A DNA stretch of 64,000 nucleotides from an uncultured Aquimarina sp. (GCA_947498765.1 CANMLG010000045.1:1-64000); one strand, 5' to 3'. Counted from the first letter of the stretch, positions 43,103 to 52,379 are shown. Program-made: numbers and translations. Notes: generated from the letters alone by a model not told the origin.

Positions 43103-43733
43103 ACAAGGGCTAATATTATTATTTTTATTTTTTTCAATTCATTTACTTGCACAGGAAAAAGATAGTTTAAGTATTGTATCTGTTGATTCAGTTGCTGTAA
43201 AAAAGAGCTTAAAAAAAATAGCAAGAATAAAGCGTAGAGAGCTAAGGCAGCAAAAAAACATAAGACCTTATGATGCTCTTGCTCCTTCAAAAGCGGCTTT
43301 TTATTCTGCAGTACTTCCTGGTTTAGGTCAAGCTTTTACCGGAAAATATTGGAAAATCCCCATTGTTTATGGTGCACTAGGTACAGGTATTGGAATTGCT
43401 ATTTGGAATAAAAATAGACATGATGAAATTCGAGATATTTTTAAAAATCGCCTCAGGGGTATTACTACTGACCGTTTTTTTGATCAAGAAAGTAATCGCC
43501 CTTTGCTTAGTAACAACGCATTGATTGAAGCCCAAAGACAATTTAGAAAGCAACAAGAACTATCAGTTTTAATTACAGTTGGCTTATATGTACTAAACAT
43601 TGTTGACGCTAATGTAACTGCACATTTACAACAATATAATCTAAATAAAAATTTAAGCTTTATACCTAAAATTGAATTAGATACACCAACTACTCAACCA
43701 AATTATAGCATGGCTTTGCAGTATAATTTTTAA
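43095..43733 (+). CDS. DUF5683-family membrane protein
   Basis: A signal peptide (LILLFLFFSIHLLAQ) is followed by a basic segment. The DUF5683 core then begins near PSKAAFYSAVLPGLGQAFTGKYWKIP, with a Gly-rich hydrophobic segment and another near the C-terminus (VLITVGLYVLNIVDA). The function of the family is not established; it is a conserved neighbour of parB in Bacteroidetes. It starts at GTG inside the parB stop region (GTGGCTAA), which suggests translational coupling. A cell-envelope location is likely. Confidence 0.85.
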   Translation: MAKQGLILLFLFFSIHLLAQEKDSLSIVSVDSVAVKKSLKKIARIKRRELRQQKNIRPYDALAPSKAAFYSAVLPGLGQAFTGKYWKIPIVYGALGTGIGIAIWNKNRHDEIRDIFKNRLRGITTDRFFDQESNRPLLSNNALIEAQRQFRKQQELSVLITVGLYVLNIVDANVTAHLQQYNLNKNLSFIPKIELDTPTTQPNYSMALQYNF

Positions 43734-43839
43734 GCTTATACTTATAAAGAAATTGTATATTCGCCTACAAATTTATTTTTGATTAAAATTAATTTAAATA
43801 ATAACGAAATAATTTAGCTTCAAGCAGAAATTAAATAAA

Positions 43840-44541
43840 ATGAAAATAGCACTACTAGGATACGGACGTATGGGAAAAGCAATTGAAAAAATTGCTTTAG
43901 AAAGAGGTCACGAAATTGTACTTAAAGTTGATGAAAGCACTACTTCATATGATGTATCAGTAGCTGATGTAGCTATTGATTTTAGTATTCCTACTGCTGC
44001 AGTAGGCAATTTAACCAACTGCTTTAACGCAGGTGTTCCTGTTGTTTCGGGCACTACAGGTTGGTTAGATAACTATGAAGCTATGAAAAGTCTTTGTTCT
44101 GAAAAAAATGGAAGTTTTATTTATGCCTCTAACTTTAGCTTAGGCGTGAATTTATTTTTTGAATTAAATAAAAAAGTAGCGCAACTAATGAATCCTATGT
44201 TGGAGAATTATGGCGTAACTACCGAAGAAATTCACCATACCAAAAAATTGGACGCCCCTAGTGGTACTGCCATTACTTTAGCTGAAGGAATTATTGAAAA
44301 TACTGATTTTGAAGGTTGGAAATTATACGAAGGTGACAAAAAGAACGTTACCATTACTGCCAAACGAGTTGGAGATATCCCTGGTACACATAGCATTACC
44401 TATCATTCTGAAGTAGATGAAATAGAAATTAAGCATACCGCCTACAATAGGCAAGGATTTGCTCTAGGCGCTGTAGTTGCTTCAGAATGGTTAGTTGATA
44501 AAAAAGGAATTTATGGCATGAAAGACGTTTTAGGTCTTTAA
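43840..44541 (+). CDS. dapB: 4-hydroxy-tetrahydrodipicolinate reductase
   Basis: DapB reduces the DapA product with NAD(P)H in the lysine and meso-diaminopimelate pathway, feeding peptidoglycan synthesis. The nucleotide-binding motif GYGRMG is at residues 7-12. The active-site segment EIHHTKKLDAPSGTA (about residues 131-145) carries the catalytic His and Lys. VVSGTTGW and SNFSLGVN are also typical. At 233 residues it is the short Bacteroidetes form. It sits between the par operon and lepB on the same strand. Confidence 0.95.
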   Translation: MKIALLGYGRMGKAIEKIALERGHEIVLKVDESTTSYDVSVADVAIDFSIPTAAVGNLTNCFNAGVPVVSGTTGWLDNYEAMKSLCSEKNGSFIYASNFSLGVNLFFELNKKVAQLMNPMLENYGVTTEEIHHTKKLDAPSGTAITLAEGIIENTDFEGWKLYEGDKKNVTITAKRVGDIPGTHSITYHSEVDEIEIKHTAYNRQGFALGAVVASEWLVDKKGIYGMKDVLGL

Positions 44542-44564
44542 TCAAGCTTTTTAGTAAAAAAACA

Positions 44565-44588
44565 ATAAGTACTTTTAATAGTACTTAT
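44565..44588 (+). other. Perfect 9-bp inverted repeat between dapB and lepB
   Basis: ATAAGTACT and AGTACTTAT pair perfectly around a six-base TTTAAT loop. No T tract follows on either strand, so it is not a standard terminator. It ends 13 bp before the lepB ATG, where a stem could affect translation or mRNA processing. The role is unknown. Confidence 0.4.
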
Positions 44589-44601
44589 AAAACATATTAT
44601 T

Positions 44602-46275
44602 ATGACACTAACACAGTGGTTTATATTTTTTATACTTATACAGGTTATTCATTTTTTAGCCACCTGGAAATTATACGTTAAAGCCGGTTTTAAAGCTTGG
44701 GAAGCTGCCGTACCTGTTTACAATGCCTATATTCTTACAAAAATAATAAACCGCCATTGGTCTTGGGTTATTTTATTATTTATTCCTGTTATAAATGTGA
44801 TTATGCTGCCCATTTTTTGGGTAGAAACCATACGTAGTTTTGGTCAAAACACTAGTAAAGACACCTTTTTAGTCGTTGCTAGCTTAGGTTTTTATATTTT
44901 TTATGTTAACTACTTTTTAGATGTTGAGCATATCAAAGACCGTAGTTTAACACCTAAAACTGCTGCCGGTGAATGGATCAGCTCTATTTTATTTGCTGTG
45001 GTAGCCGCAACTATAGTACATACTTATGTAATGCAACCTTATAATATTCCTACGTCATCCTTAGAAAAAACATTACTGGTAGGTGATTTTTTATTTGTAA
45101 GTAAATTTCATTACGGTGCTCGTACGCCAATGACTGCTGTATCTTTCCCTATGGTACATGATACCATACCCAAACTTAAGGTACGTTCTTATCTAAAAAA
45201 ACCTCAAATCCCTTATTTTAGATTACCTGGTTTTACCAAAATTAAACGTAGTGATATTGTTGTATTTAGTTGGCCTGTAGATACCGTTACTCAGTTTTTT
45301 GTTAAGAATGGTATTAAAGTTACCAAACCTATTGACAAAAAAAGTAATTACGTAAAACGCTGTGTGGGTATCCCTGGAGATAACCTAACTATTGTTGATG
45401 GTAAAGTATTTATTGACGGTAAGCCCCTCGATTTACCTGAAAAAGCAAAACCTCAATATAGTCATAAAGTAACTACCAAAAAGCCCAATGATATTGTCAA
45501 TTTAAAATCTTTATATAAAAACTACGATATTACCGATCCTGTAATTAGCCCAAAAGGGATGGTTTTACCTAATGGCAACCGATTACCTGGTATACCAATT
45601 ACTTACGAAAAAGCCAGATTATCAGGATTTAATAAATATAGAAATATTGGAAATGAATATAAAATTTCTGCTATGACGAAAGACGAAGCAGAAAATTTAG
45701 AAAAAAAATCAGCTATTACTTCTGTTGAACCTATCATTGCTCCAAAAGGCGAAAAAGAACCTAAAATTTTCCCTAATAACGAGAAATTAAATTGGAACAA
45801 GGATCAAATGGGACCTATTTACATCCCTGAAGAAGGAAAGTCTGTAAATTTAACCCCTGAAAATATTGACTTTTATAAACGTATTATTGAAGTGTATGAA
45901 GGTGAAGAAATGGGTATTGCAAATAAAGTAAGCCTTAATGGAAGTCAAGTATTAATCAATAATACACCAACTACTTCATACACCTTTAAACAGGATTACT
46001 ATTGGATGATGGGTGACAACCGCCATAATAGTGAAGACAGTCGCTACTGGGGATTTGTTCCTGAAAATCACGTAGTGGGTAAACCTGTATTTTTATTTAT
46101 GAGTTGGGACACCAACGCTAAAGGTATTTTTAATAAAATTCGTTGGAATCGTATTATGACCACCGTTGGTGGCGACGGTAAATTAGTTTCATACCGCTAT
46201 TTAGTTTTGGCACTTATATTAGGCTATATGGGTATTAGCTTCTTCTTAAAAAAGCGAAAAGAAAAACAAGCATAA
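44602..46275 (+). CDS. lepB: Signal peptidase I, long Bacteroidetes form
   Basis: Signal peptidase I removes signal peptides at the outer face of the inner membrane by a Ser-Lys dyad. The N-terminal ~120 residues hold three hydrophobic segments, then a further membrane anchor (about 126-143). The catalytic box IPTSSLEKTLLVGD has Ser153; the residue after it is Leu where Met is usual. Lys252 lies in NYVKRCVGIPGD, and GDNRHNSEDSRYWG starts at 471. Between the Lys box and this last box lie about 215 residues, far more than in E. coli LepB. A final membrane segment is near 534-548. At 557 residues it is the large form known in this phylum. It would serve the many secreted proteins of this window. 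Confidence 0.93.
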   Translation: MTLTQWFIFFILIQVIHFLATWKLYVKAGFKAWEAAVPVYNAYILTKIINRHWSWVILLFIPVINVIMLPIFWVETIRSFGQNTSKDTFLVVASLGFYIFYVNYFLDVEHIKDRSLTPKTAAGEWISSILFAVVAATIVHTYVMQPYNIPTSSLEKTLLVGDFLFVSKFHYGARTPMTAVSFPMVHDTIPKLKVRSYLKKPQIPYFRLPGFTKIKRSDIVVFSWPVDTVTQFFVKNGIKVTKPIDKKSNYVKRCVGIPGDNLTIVDGKVFIDGKPLDLPEKAKPQYSHKVTTKKPNDIVNLKSLYKNYDITDPVISPKGMVLPNGNRLPGIPITYEKARLSGFNKYRNIGNEYKISAMTKDEAENLEKKSAITSVEPIIAPKGEKEPKIFPNNEKLNWNKDQMGPIYIPEEGKSVNLTPENIDFYKRIIEVYEGEEMGIANKVSLNGSQVLINNTPTTSYTFKQDYYWMMGDNRHNSEDSRYWGFVPENHVVGKPVFLFMSWDTNAKGIFNKIRWNRIMTTVGGDGKLVSYRYLVLALILGYMGISFFLKKRKEKQA

Positions 46276-46298
46276 TACTAAACAGAGCATCAATTAAA

Positions 46299-46928
46299 AT
46301 GAGTCAAATACTTACGCATCCAAGTTATTTTGGTTCTATTGCCCAATACGTAGCTATAGCCAAAGCGAAAAGTATTGTTTTTGAAGATTGTGATAATTAT
46401 CAAAAACAAACTTTGCGTAACCGCACTTATATTTATGGAGCCAACGGTATATTGCTTTTAAACTTACCTATTCTTCATTCAGGTATAAAAGGAAAAAAAC
46501 GTTTGTACAGAGATATTAAAATTGAGCATCAATTTAATAGCTTGAAAATTCATTGGAAATCACTAGAAGCCGCATACAGAACCTCTCCCTACTTTGAATT
46601 CTATGAAGATGATCTAGTCCCTCTTTTTGAAAAAAAGCCAGAATTCCTACTTGATTTTAATCATAAAATTCATGAATTCATTTTTGATTGCCTACAAATA
46701 GCTACACCACAAACAAAAACTACTGAATTTAATTTACAAGTAACAGATGGCATTACTGATTACAGACATCTAGTTAACCCAAAAGATAAAAACATTGGTA
46801 CTAACTTTGATAAATACATTCAAGTTTTTGAAAGTAAATATGGATTTATTCCCAACCTTTCTATTTTAGATCTACTTTTTAACGAAGGTCCAAATGCTTT
46901 AACTTATTTAGAAAGTCAAGATTTGTAA
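46299..46928 (+). CDS. WbqC-family protein, 209 aa
   Basis: The opening THPSYFGSIAQYVAIAKAKSIVFEDCDNYQKQTLRNRTYI and the segment WKSLEAAYRTSPYFEFYEDDL are characteristic of the WbqC-like family. Named members occur in O-antigen loci, but no reaction is established for this type. No signal peptide is present. It starts 23 bp after lepB on the same strand and probably shares its transcript. It ends facing the minus-strand DUF6122 gene; a weak 7-bp inverted repeat lies between them. Confidence 0.85.
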   Translation: MSQILTHPSYFGSIAQYVAIAKAKSIVFEDCDNYQKQTLRNRTYIYGANGILLLNLPILHSGIKGKKRLYRDIKIEHQFNSLKIHWKSLEAAYRTSPYFEFYEDDLVPLFEKKPEFLLDFNHKIHEFIFDCLQIATPQTKTTEFNLQVTDGITDYRHLVNPKDKNIGTNFDKYIQVFESKYGFIPNLSILDLLFNEGPNALTYLESQDL

Positions 46929-46963
46929 GTTGTATCATTTACTTACTATTAAGTAAACCCACA

Positions 46964-47281
46964 CTACATCCACATACAATCTTGATAATCCGTTAGCATA
47001 TGTAGTAATAGGCCTAAAGCCATTACACGGGTTTTAGGAATAAAAAAAAGTGCGAAATACACTCCTATTGCATAGTAAGAATGTAACGGATGAAAATTAA
47101 TACTACATCTATTAGCTTCAAAAAAATCAGCAGCTAGCAAATGATCTAAATCTACTAACATGGTTAGAACTAACAGAAACCACACTTTTTTCCATTGCTT
47201 TCTAAAAAAAACAAAGGCTACCACTCCTGGAAACAAAAAGTGTAATCCATAGTGCATAGAAAACCTCAATATTTCCCACAT
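46964..47281 (-). CDS. DUF6122-family membrane protein, 105 aa
   Basis: This small, mostly hydrophobic protein has about three membrane segments. It carries conserved polar residues MHYGLHFLFPG, DLDHLLAADFF, FHPLHSYYA and LLLHMLTDYQDC. The His/Asp pattern resembles small membrane metal-dependent hydrolases, but no activity is known for DUF6122. It is the last gene of the minus-strand mutL-rhomboid operon and starts 2 bp after the stop of the upstream EEP gene. Confidence 0.8.
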   Translation of the reverse strand: MWEILRFSMHYGLHFLFPGVVAFVFFRKQWKKVWFLLVLTMLVDLDHLLAADFFEANRCSINFHPLHSYYAIGVYFALFFIPKTRVMALGLLLHMLTDYQDCMWM

Positions 47282-47283
47282 GA

Positions 47284-48306
47284 CTAAAAACTTATTTTAG
47301 TGGTTACAGGGAAATGATCAGACCAACCTTTACATCTTTCTATTTTATGATCAAAAACTTGAGCAGATGTAGGTACAAAAATAAAATCTATTCGTGTCGG
47401 GAAATAACTAAAATCATAAGTTGACCCAAAACCATTACCTGCAACAACAAAGGTATCTTTAAAATCATTAGAATTTAACAACTCTTTATACACATATGAA
47501 AATGCATTATTATTAAAATCTCCTCCTATCACCACTGGATAAGGACAATTAGCTATATGTGCTTTTATTTTCTCAACTTGTTTTTGCTGATACTTAAATA
47601 CCTTACTAAAACGCTTTAAAATACTCTTCCCTCCTCTTTTTTGTAATTGCTCTGCATTTTTGGCAAACTTATAGGACGATAAATGAATACTATAGACACG
47701 TATAGTATCATTTTCGATCTTCAAATCTGCAAAAGCAGCATCTCTTCCTATTTGCTTATCTTTCCATCTTATCAGTCCTTCATTTATAATAGGATATTTT
47801 GACAGTACAAAATTTGAACCTTTTTTAGAATCTTTTGCTTTAGTTGATGCAAAAGGATATTCTTTTTTTAGCTTATTAATAGCACTAATTAATGTTTCTT
47901 GAACCAATAGTATATCAGGCAAACTATCTTTATAAACCTCTATAAATTCTTTATAAAAAACAGTGTGTTCATCTGCAGAAGAAAACTGACGTGAATTATA
48001 AGACATAATACGTATAGGTTTATCCATTCCGCTTACACTAGTACTAGTCTTCAAAAAATGAACTCCATACAAACGTTGCAAATTTTTAACACTCACCAAC
48101 AAAAATAATATCGATAACAAACATTTTTTATTCAATTGAAGCAACCAATACAATGCAAAAAAAACATTCATTAGTAACAGTGCAGGCATTAATAGCGAGC
48201 AGTAATTAATAAAATGTAATTTTGTTGGAGGTATATACGAAATAACTAACACACATAAAGAAACAAAAACTACAACGGAGTTTAACAAAAAAAGAATACG
48301 CTTCAT
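47284..48306 (-). CDS. Endonuclease/exonuclease/phosphatase-family membrane protein, 340 aa
   Basis: Two or three N-terminal hydrophobic segments (about residues 1-90) anchor the protein. The catalytic domain follows, with motifs MSYNSRQF, DILLVQETL, VYSIHLSSY, VVIGGDFNNN and WSDHFPVTTKI. These supply the metal-binding Glu/Asp and catalytic His of the EEP fold, which cleaves phosphodiester bonds in nucleic acids or lipids. The substrate cannot be read from the sequence. It sits between a rhomboid gene (9-bp gap) and the DUF6122 gene (2-bp gap), so it belongs to the same transcript. Confidence 0.88.
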   Translation of the reverse strand: MKRILFLLNSVVVFVSLCVLVISYIPPTKLHFINYCSLLMPALLLMNVFFALYWLLQLNKKCLLSILFLLVSVKNLQRLYGVHFLKTSTSVSGMDKPIRIMSYNSRQFSSADEHTVFYKEFIEVYKDSLPDILLVQETLISAINKLKKEYPFASTKAKDSKKGSNFVLSKYPIINEGLIRWKDKQIGRDAAFADLKIENDTIRVYSIHLSSYKFAKNAEQLQKRGGKSILKRFSKVFKYQQKQVEKIKAHIANCPYPVVIGGDFNNNAFSYVYKELLNSNDFKDTFVVAGNGFGSTYDFSYFPTRIDFIFVPTSAQVFDHKIERCKGWSDHFPVTTKISF

Positions 48307-48315
48307 AAATGCCTT

Positions 48316-49236
48316 CTAATTTTTACCTGCTTTAAACAAAAAATCTTTCTCATTTTTTGAAAGACTCTCATAGCCACTTTTACTTATTTTATCTAAAATA
48401 GCATCAATCTGTTCTTGTGTTGGTGTTTTGGTTTGTCTGGATAGTGTAGTTTTTCTTGTTGAAGTAGTACTCCGAGTAGCCGCTGACTTTGTTTTTTTGG
48501 CCTTGTGTACTGTTTTTAATATTGTTTTTTCTTTAGGCTTTGTTAAACCTACTACCCAATCCATAAAATTTTCAACAGGTTGCCCTATATCATTCCCTTT
48601 CTGTAGTTGATTCATGTACAAATAACCGATTAGTGCTCCCCCCAAATGTGCTAAATGCCCACCAGCATTACCGTTTGGAATATTAATTACATCAAATAAC
48701 AATAAAGCAACAGTAATCCACCATAATTTAAATGTAAAAGGAAGAAATAATAGTTTAAATGAATAATTCGGACTCTGTATAGTTGCTGCTACCATTACGG
48801 CATTTACGGCTGCAGAAGCGCCCACTAATACAGAAGAAGACACTGATGAGAAAGCTGGAAATAAATTATAGGATAACATATATACCAAAGCCCCAACTAT
48901 AATCCCTAAAAAATAAACATTTAAAAAACGACGCCCATTATGTATATTTAAAAATATTTGACCAAAAAAGTACAAATACAACATATTAAATAACAAATGC
49001 CTAAATCCCGAATGTAAAAAGCCATAAGTAATTAATGTCCATGGCTTGTATACATAACTAAAAATATCATGCGGAAACGCAAACCAATTTTTAATAAATT
49101 CCAAGTCTGTTTTAAACAAAAAACCCAAGGTGTTTACCAATGGAAAAAACACAAAAACAAGTACATTAACAATAATCAGCTTATGTAAAACTGAAGCTTG
49201 TAAAAAATGTTTCGTATATACTTCTTTAAAGTTCAT
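48316..49236 (-). CDS. Rhomboid-family intramembrane serine protease with C-terminal extension
   Basis: Six or so membrane segments carry the catalytic Ser in GASAAVNAVM and the catalytic His in GGHLAHLGGALIG; HSGFRHLLFNMLYLYFFG is the usual L1 to TM2 signature. After the membrane domain a basic linker leads to a short helical tail (QEQIDAILDKISKSGYESLSK) of the kind seen in flavobacterial rhomboids. The frame opens nine bases earlier with TTG, but the ATG at 49236 is chosen. It shares one A with the stop of the preceding rhomboid (TAATG), a translational-coupling arrangement. Rhomboids cut transmembrane substrates; the target is unknown. Confidence 0.9.
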   Translation of the reverse strand: MNFKEVYTKHFLQASVLHKLIIVNVLVFVFFPLVNTLGFLFKTDLEFIKNWFAFPHDIFSYVYKPWTLITYGFLHSGFRHLLFNMLYLYFFGQIFLNIHNGRRFLNVYFLGIIVGALVYMLSYNLFPAFSSVSSSVLVGASAAVNAVMVAATIQSPNYSFKLLFLPFTFKLWWITVALLLFDVINIPNGNAGGHLAHLGGALIGYLYMNQLQKGNDIGQPVENFMDWVVGLTKPKEKTILKTVHKAKKTKSAATRSTTSTRKTTLSRQTKTPTQEQIDAILDKISKSGYESLSKNEKDFLFKAGKN

Positions 49237-49991
49237 TAATACCAACGTTTATCATTAAACGAATTCTTTTTCCAATACCATATAATTATAAAACCAACCA
49301 CTGCTCCACCTATGTGTGCCCAATTAGCTGTATTTGCTGGACCAATAATATTATTCCCCGTTAATGCTGCATATACGTCCAATAAAAAATAACCACCTAT
49401 TAAATATTTTGCTTTTATTGGAACAGGAATAAACATTAGCATTAATGGTAAATTAGGATACAAAACAGCAAACGCAACCAAAACTCCAAATATTGCCCCT
49501 GATGCACCCACCATAGGAATACTAAATGATTCTATCATTTTTCTTAATCCTGATTGAGTTAAACCATCATAATTAGTATACTGGCCCGTTTCTAAAATAT
49601 TTTTAATAAATTCAACAACATTCACATCGGTTAAGCCATTATTTTTTAAAACAGCATACATGGGCATAAATTCATAATAACCGAATAAAATTTGCAATGC
49701 CGCAGCGCCAAATCCAGCTGAAAAATATAAAAATATAAATTTTGACTGTCCAATAGCACGTTCAATATGACTACCAAACATATATAAAGCAAACATATTG
49801 AATAATAAATGTGTAGTGCCTCCATGCATAAACATATGCGTTAAAGGTTGCCAAATTTTAAAATTCGGATTTTTAGGAAACCACAGTGCAAATAAGGTGT
49901 CGGCTACATTAGGAATCAAAAAATTACTCCCTATAAAAAACACCACATTTATGATCAATAAAGTTTTTACTGTATCTGTAATTCTATCCAT
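49236..49991 (-). CDS. Rhomboid-family intramembrane serine protease, 251 aa
   Basis: The catalytic Ser lies in GASGAIFGVLVAF and the His in NWAHIGGAVVGF; MHGGTTHLLFNMFALYMFG is the rhomboid signature. It is a compact enzyme with six predicted membrane segments and no fused domain. It begins 1 bp after the mutL stop and its own stop overlaps the next rhomboid start. The two adjacent rhomboids differ in sequence and tail, so they probably do not duplicate one function. Confidence 0.93.
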   Translation of the reverse strand: MDRITDTVKTLLIINVVFFIGSNFLIPNVADTLFALWFPKNPNFKIWQPLTHMFMHGGTTHLLFNMFALYMFGSHIERAIGQSKFIFLYFSAGFGAAALQILFGYYEFMPMYAVLKNNGLTDVNVVEFIKNILETGQYTNYDGLTQSGLRKMIESFSIPMVGASGAIFGVLVAFAVLYPNLPLMLMFIPVPIKAKYLIGGYFLLDVYAALTGNNIIGPANTANWAHIGGAVVGFIIIWYWKKNSFNDKRWY

Positions 49992-49992
49992 T

Positions 49993-51900
49993 TTAAAACT
50001 TTTTATCTAATTCGTCAACTCCTAATGTAATAAAAGTTGTTTTTCCATTGGGAGCACGGCTAGGTTCTTCACAAGCAAATAATTGATTCACCATATGTTT
50101 CTGTGCTTCGTTCTCTAATACAACTCCTGTTTTTACTGCTGCACTTTTTGCTAATGACTTTGCCATAACATCTATTTGAGAAAAACCAGTGTCTGGTAAT
50201 TCTTGCTCCATATCGGCAATAAGTTGCTCTAAAATAATAGATACCTCACTTTCAGTAACCACCGTTGGTATCCCCTGTATAGAAATACTTTCTTCAGTAA
50301 AACCATTAAAATTAAAACCTGCATGCACTAAATGTGCTTCTAATGATTTTAGTAACGCAATTTCTGTTGAAGAAAAAGTGAGTTCCAACGGAAATAATAG
50401 TTGCTGACTTACCGCATTAGACAAACTAATTTGTTTTCTAAATTCCTCATACAAAACCCGTTGGTGTGCTCTATTTTGATGTACCACAACCAAGCCACTT
50501 TTTATGGTGGTTATCAAATACTTTCGTTGCAATTGATATACGGTTTGCGTTTTTTCCGCTTCCGCAGCAACTTTATCAAACATAGATACCGTATTTACTG
50601 AACTTTCAAATTCTAATTTTGAAAATTCCGTTGAAGGTTCTATAGTTTCGGTCTCTTTATTTAAACCCGAATACAAGGCTTCCCAATCATCTGTTTTTTT
50701 AGCCTTAAAATTAGACACAAATGTAGTATTACTACTTTTTGGTGTTTCGGTTTTTAGTTCTTTTAAACGCGGTTCTTCTTTTTTAAATTCTGTTGCAAAA
50801 GGATTAAAATCTCTATTCACTTCTATTTTAGGAACACTAATCGTCTTTTTTACTTGCTCGTATGGTAAATCCATGCTTGCGTCTCGTTGAAAATCCAAGA
50901 CAGGCGCTATATTAAATTGCCCCAAACTATGCTTAACAGTAGCCCGTAAAATTGCATATAATGATTGTTCATTATCAAACTTTACCTCTGTTTTTGTAGG
51001 GTGAATATTAATATCTATTGACTTAGGATCTACGCTCAAATACAAATAATAACTTGGGTAACTCTTATCCTTTAACAAACCTTCAAATGCAGAAATCACG
51101 GCATGATGCAAGTAAGGACTTTTCACAAAACGATCGTTTACAAAAAAGAATTGTTCTCCTCTTGTTTTTTTAGCAAAATCTGGTTTCCCTACAAAACCAG
51201 AAATAGCAACTAACTCGGTTTCTTCGGAAACGGGGACTAATTTTTCGTTTGTTTTACCTCCAAAAATATGTACCAATCTTTGGCGTGTATTTGTTGCAGG
51301 CAAATTCAATACTTCACTCCCATTAGAATAAAATTCAAAATGCACATTACAATGCACCATAGCTACTCTATGAAATTCATCAATAATATGACGCAATTCT
51401 ACGGCATTGGATTTTAAAAAATTTCTTCGAGCAGGCACATTAAAAAACAAATTTTTAACCCAAATAGTAGTTCCTTTTGGTGTGGCACAGGGTTCTTGCA
51501 TAATCACCTCACTACCTTCTATTTTTATATGTGTCCCTAAATCCTGACTTTCTTGTTTTGTTTTTTGTTCTACATGTGCAATTGCAGCAATAGAAGCCAA
51601 AGCTTCACCTCGGAAACCTTTTGTTGAAAGCGCAAATAAATCTTCGGCCGTTTTTATTTTTGAAGTCGCATGGCGCTCAAATGACAAACGCGCATCGGTA
51701 GTACTCATCCCCTTACCATTATCTACTACTTGAATAAGTGTTTTTCCGGCCTCTTTTATAATTAAATTTATATGTGTAGCTCCTGCATCAATGGCATTTT
51801 CCAATAATTCTTTCACTACGGATGCTGGACGTTGTACCACCTCACCTGCAGCTATTTGATTGGCTACATGATCTGGCAAAAGTTGAATAATATCGGACAT
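49993..51900 (-). CDS. mutL: DNA mismatch repair protein MutL
   Basis: The GHL ATPase motifs are intact: ELLENAIDAGA, VDNGKGM and GFRGEAL in the N-terminal domain, which couples ATP binding to mismatch repair. In the C-terminal domain, the place of the endonuclease motif DQHAx2Ex4E reads VVHQNRAHQRVLYEE, and the late motif usually written CPNGRP reads RAPNGKTT. The metal-binding residues of nicking-type MutL therefore look changed, which would imply a structural rather than nicking role; flavobacterial relatives may share this. Length (635) is normal. The ATG shares one base with the stop of the upstream small gene (TAATG), and a rhomboid gene follows 1 bp later. Confidence 0.95.
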   Translation of the reverse strand: MSDIIQLLPDHVANQIAAGEVVQRPASVVKELLENAIDAGATHINLIIKEAGKTLIQVVDNGKGMSTTDARLSFERHATSKIKTAEDLFALSTKGFRGEALASIAAIAHVEQKTKQESQDLGTHIKIEGSEVIMQEPCATPKGTTIWVKNLFFNVPARRNFLKSNAVELRHIIDEFHRVAMVHCNVHFEFYSNGSEVLNLPATNTRQRLVHIFGGKTNEKLVPVSEETELVAISGFVGKPDFAKKTRGEQFFFVNDRFVKSPYLHHAVISAFEGLLKDKSYPSYYLYLSVDPKSIDINIHPTKTEVKFDNEQSLYAILRATVKHSLGQFNIAPVLDFQRDASMDLPYEQVKKTISVPKIEVNRDFNPFATEFKKEEPRLKELKTETPKSSNTTFVSNFKAKKTDDWEALYSGLNKETETIEPSTEFSKLEFESSVNTVSMFDKVAAEAEKTQTVYQLQRKYLITTIKSGLVVVHQNRAHQRVLYEEFRKQISLSNAVSQQLLFPLELTFSSTEIALLKSLEAHLVHAGFNFNGFTEESISIQGIPTVVTESEVSIILEQLIADMEQELPDTGFSQIDVMAKSLAKSAAVKTGVVLENEAQKHMVNQLFACEEPSRAPNGKTTFITLGVDELDKKF

Positions 51901-52187
51901 TAGCGTTTAAAAAATATGGATAGATCAAAATCTATGATAAACAAAAAAAGGATTAGTAACACAATACAAATGTATAGTACTCTTTTGTTTGCACTACTTT
52001 TTGGGTTACTACGATATTCATCCCATGCCGTTGAAAATTTACCTTTTAAACCTTTGGCAGGTTCAATGGTATTACGATAACTATCAAATTTTTGATTAAT
52101 TTCAAAGGGGCTGCCCTCCTTTTCGTTTTTATAATAACGCGGGGTATAACTAAATTTTTTGTTTTTACGCCTTGTCAACAATCCCAT
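51900..52187 (-). CDS. Small conserved membrane protein upstream of mutL, 95 aa
   Basis: The first ~65 residues are charged and soluble (RRKNKKFSYTPRYYKN near the start). One C-terminal membrane segment (YICIVLLILFLFIIDFDL) follows. Homologues in this position are sometimes labelled 'riboflavin synthase subunit beta' in databases. Nothing in this sequence resembles lumazine synthase, so that name is probably inherited from a neighbour. The real function is unknown. It is the first gene of the mutL-rhomboid operon and its stop overlaps the mutL ATG. Confidence 0.8.
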   Translation of the reverse strand: MGLLTRRKNKKFSYTPRYYKNEKEGSPFEINQKFDSYRNTIEPAKGLKGKFSTAWDEYRSNPKSSANKRVLYICIVLLILFLFIIDFDLSIFFKR

Positions 52188-52351
52188 AAATATGAATTTC
52201 CTTCAAAATTAAACAACCAGTATTCCATTTTAAACTATTCAACAAAATCATCAAAAATCAAGCCATTTAAAAATACTATTCTATAATTTTGATTGATTCT
52301 ATTGCAAAATGTAATCTTCAAATTTACTTAAAACCACGTAGAACAAAATAG

Positions 52352-52379
52352 AAAATGCCTCAAAAATCGAGGCACTTTT
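52352..52379 (-). terminator. Rho-independent terminator after the OmpA-like gene
   Basis: TGCCTC and GAGGCA form a 6-bp stem around a 7-base loop, extended by an A/T-paired flank after one mismatch. On the minus strand it is followed by TTTTC. It lies about 40 bp beyond the stop at 52418 and closes the lipocalin-OmpA pair. Confidence 0.75.

Noticed and set aside
46938..46957. Terminator between the WbqC gene and the DUF6122 gene
   Set aside because: A 7-bp inverted repeat TTTACTT/AAGTAAA exists but is AT-rich with no T tract on either strand.
51900..52187. Riboflavin synthase subunit beta
   Set aside because: The label is used in databases for proteins in this position, but the sequence has a charged N-terminus and one membrane segment, unlike lumazine synthase.
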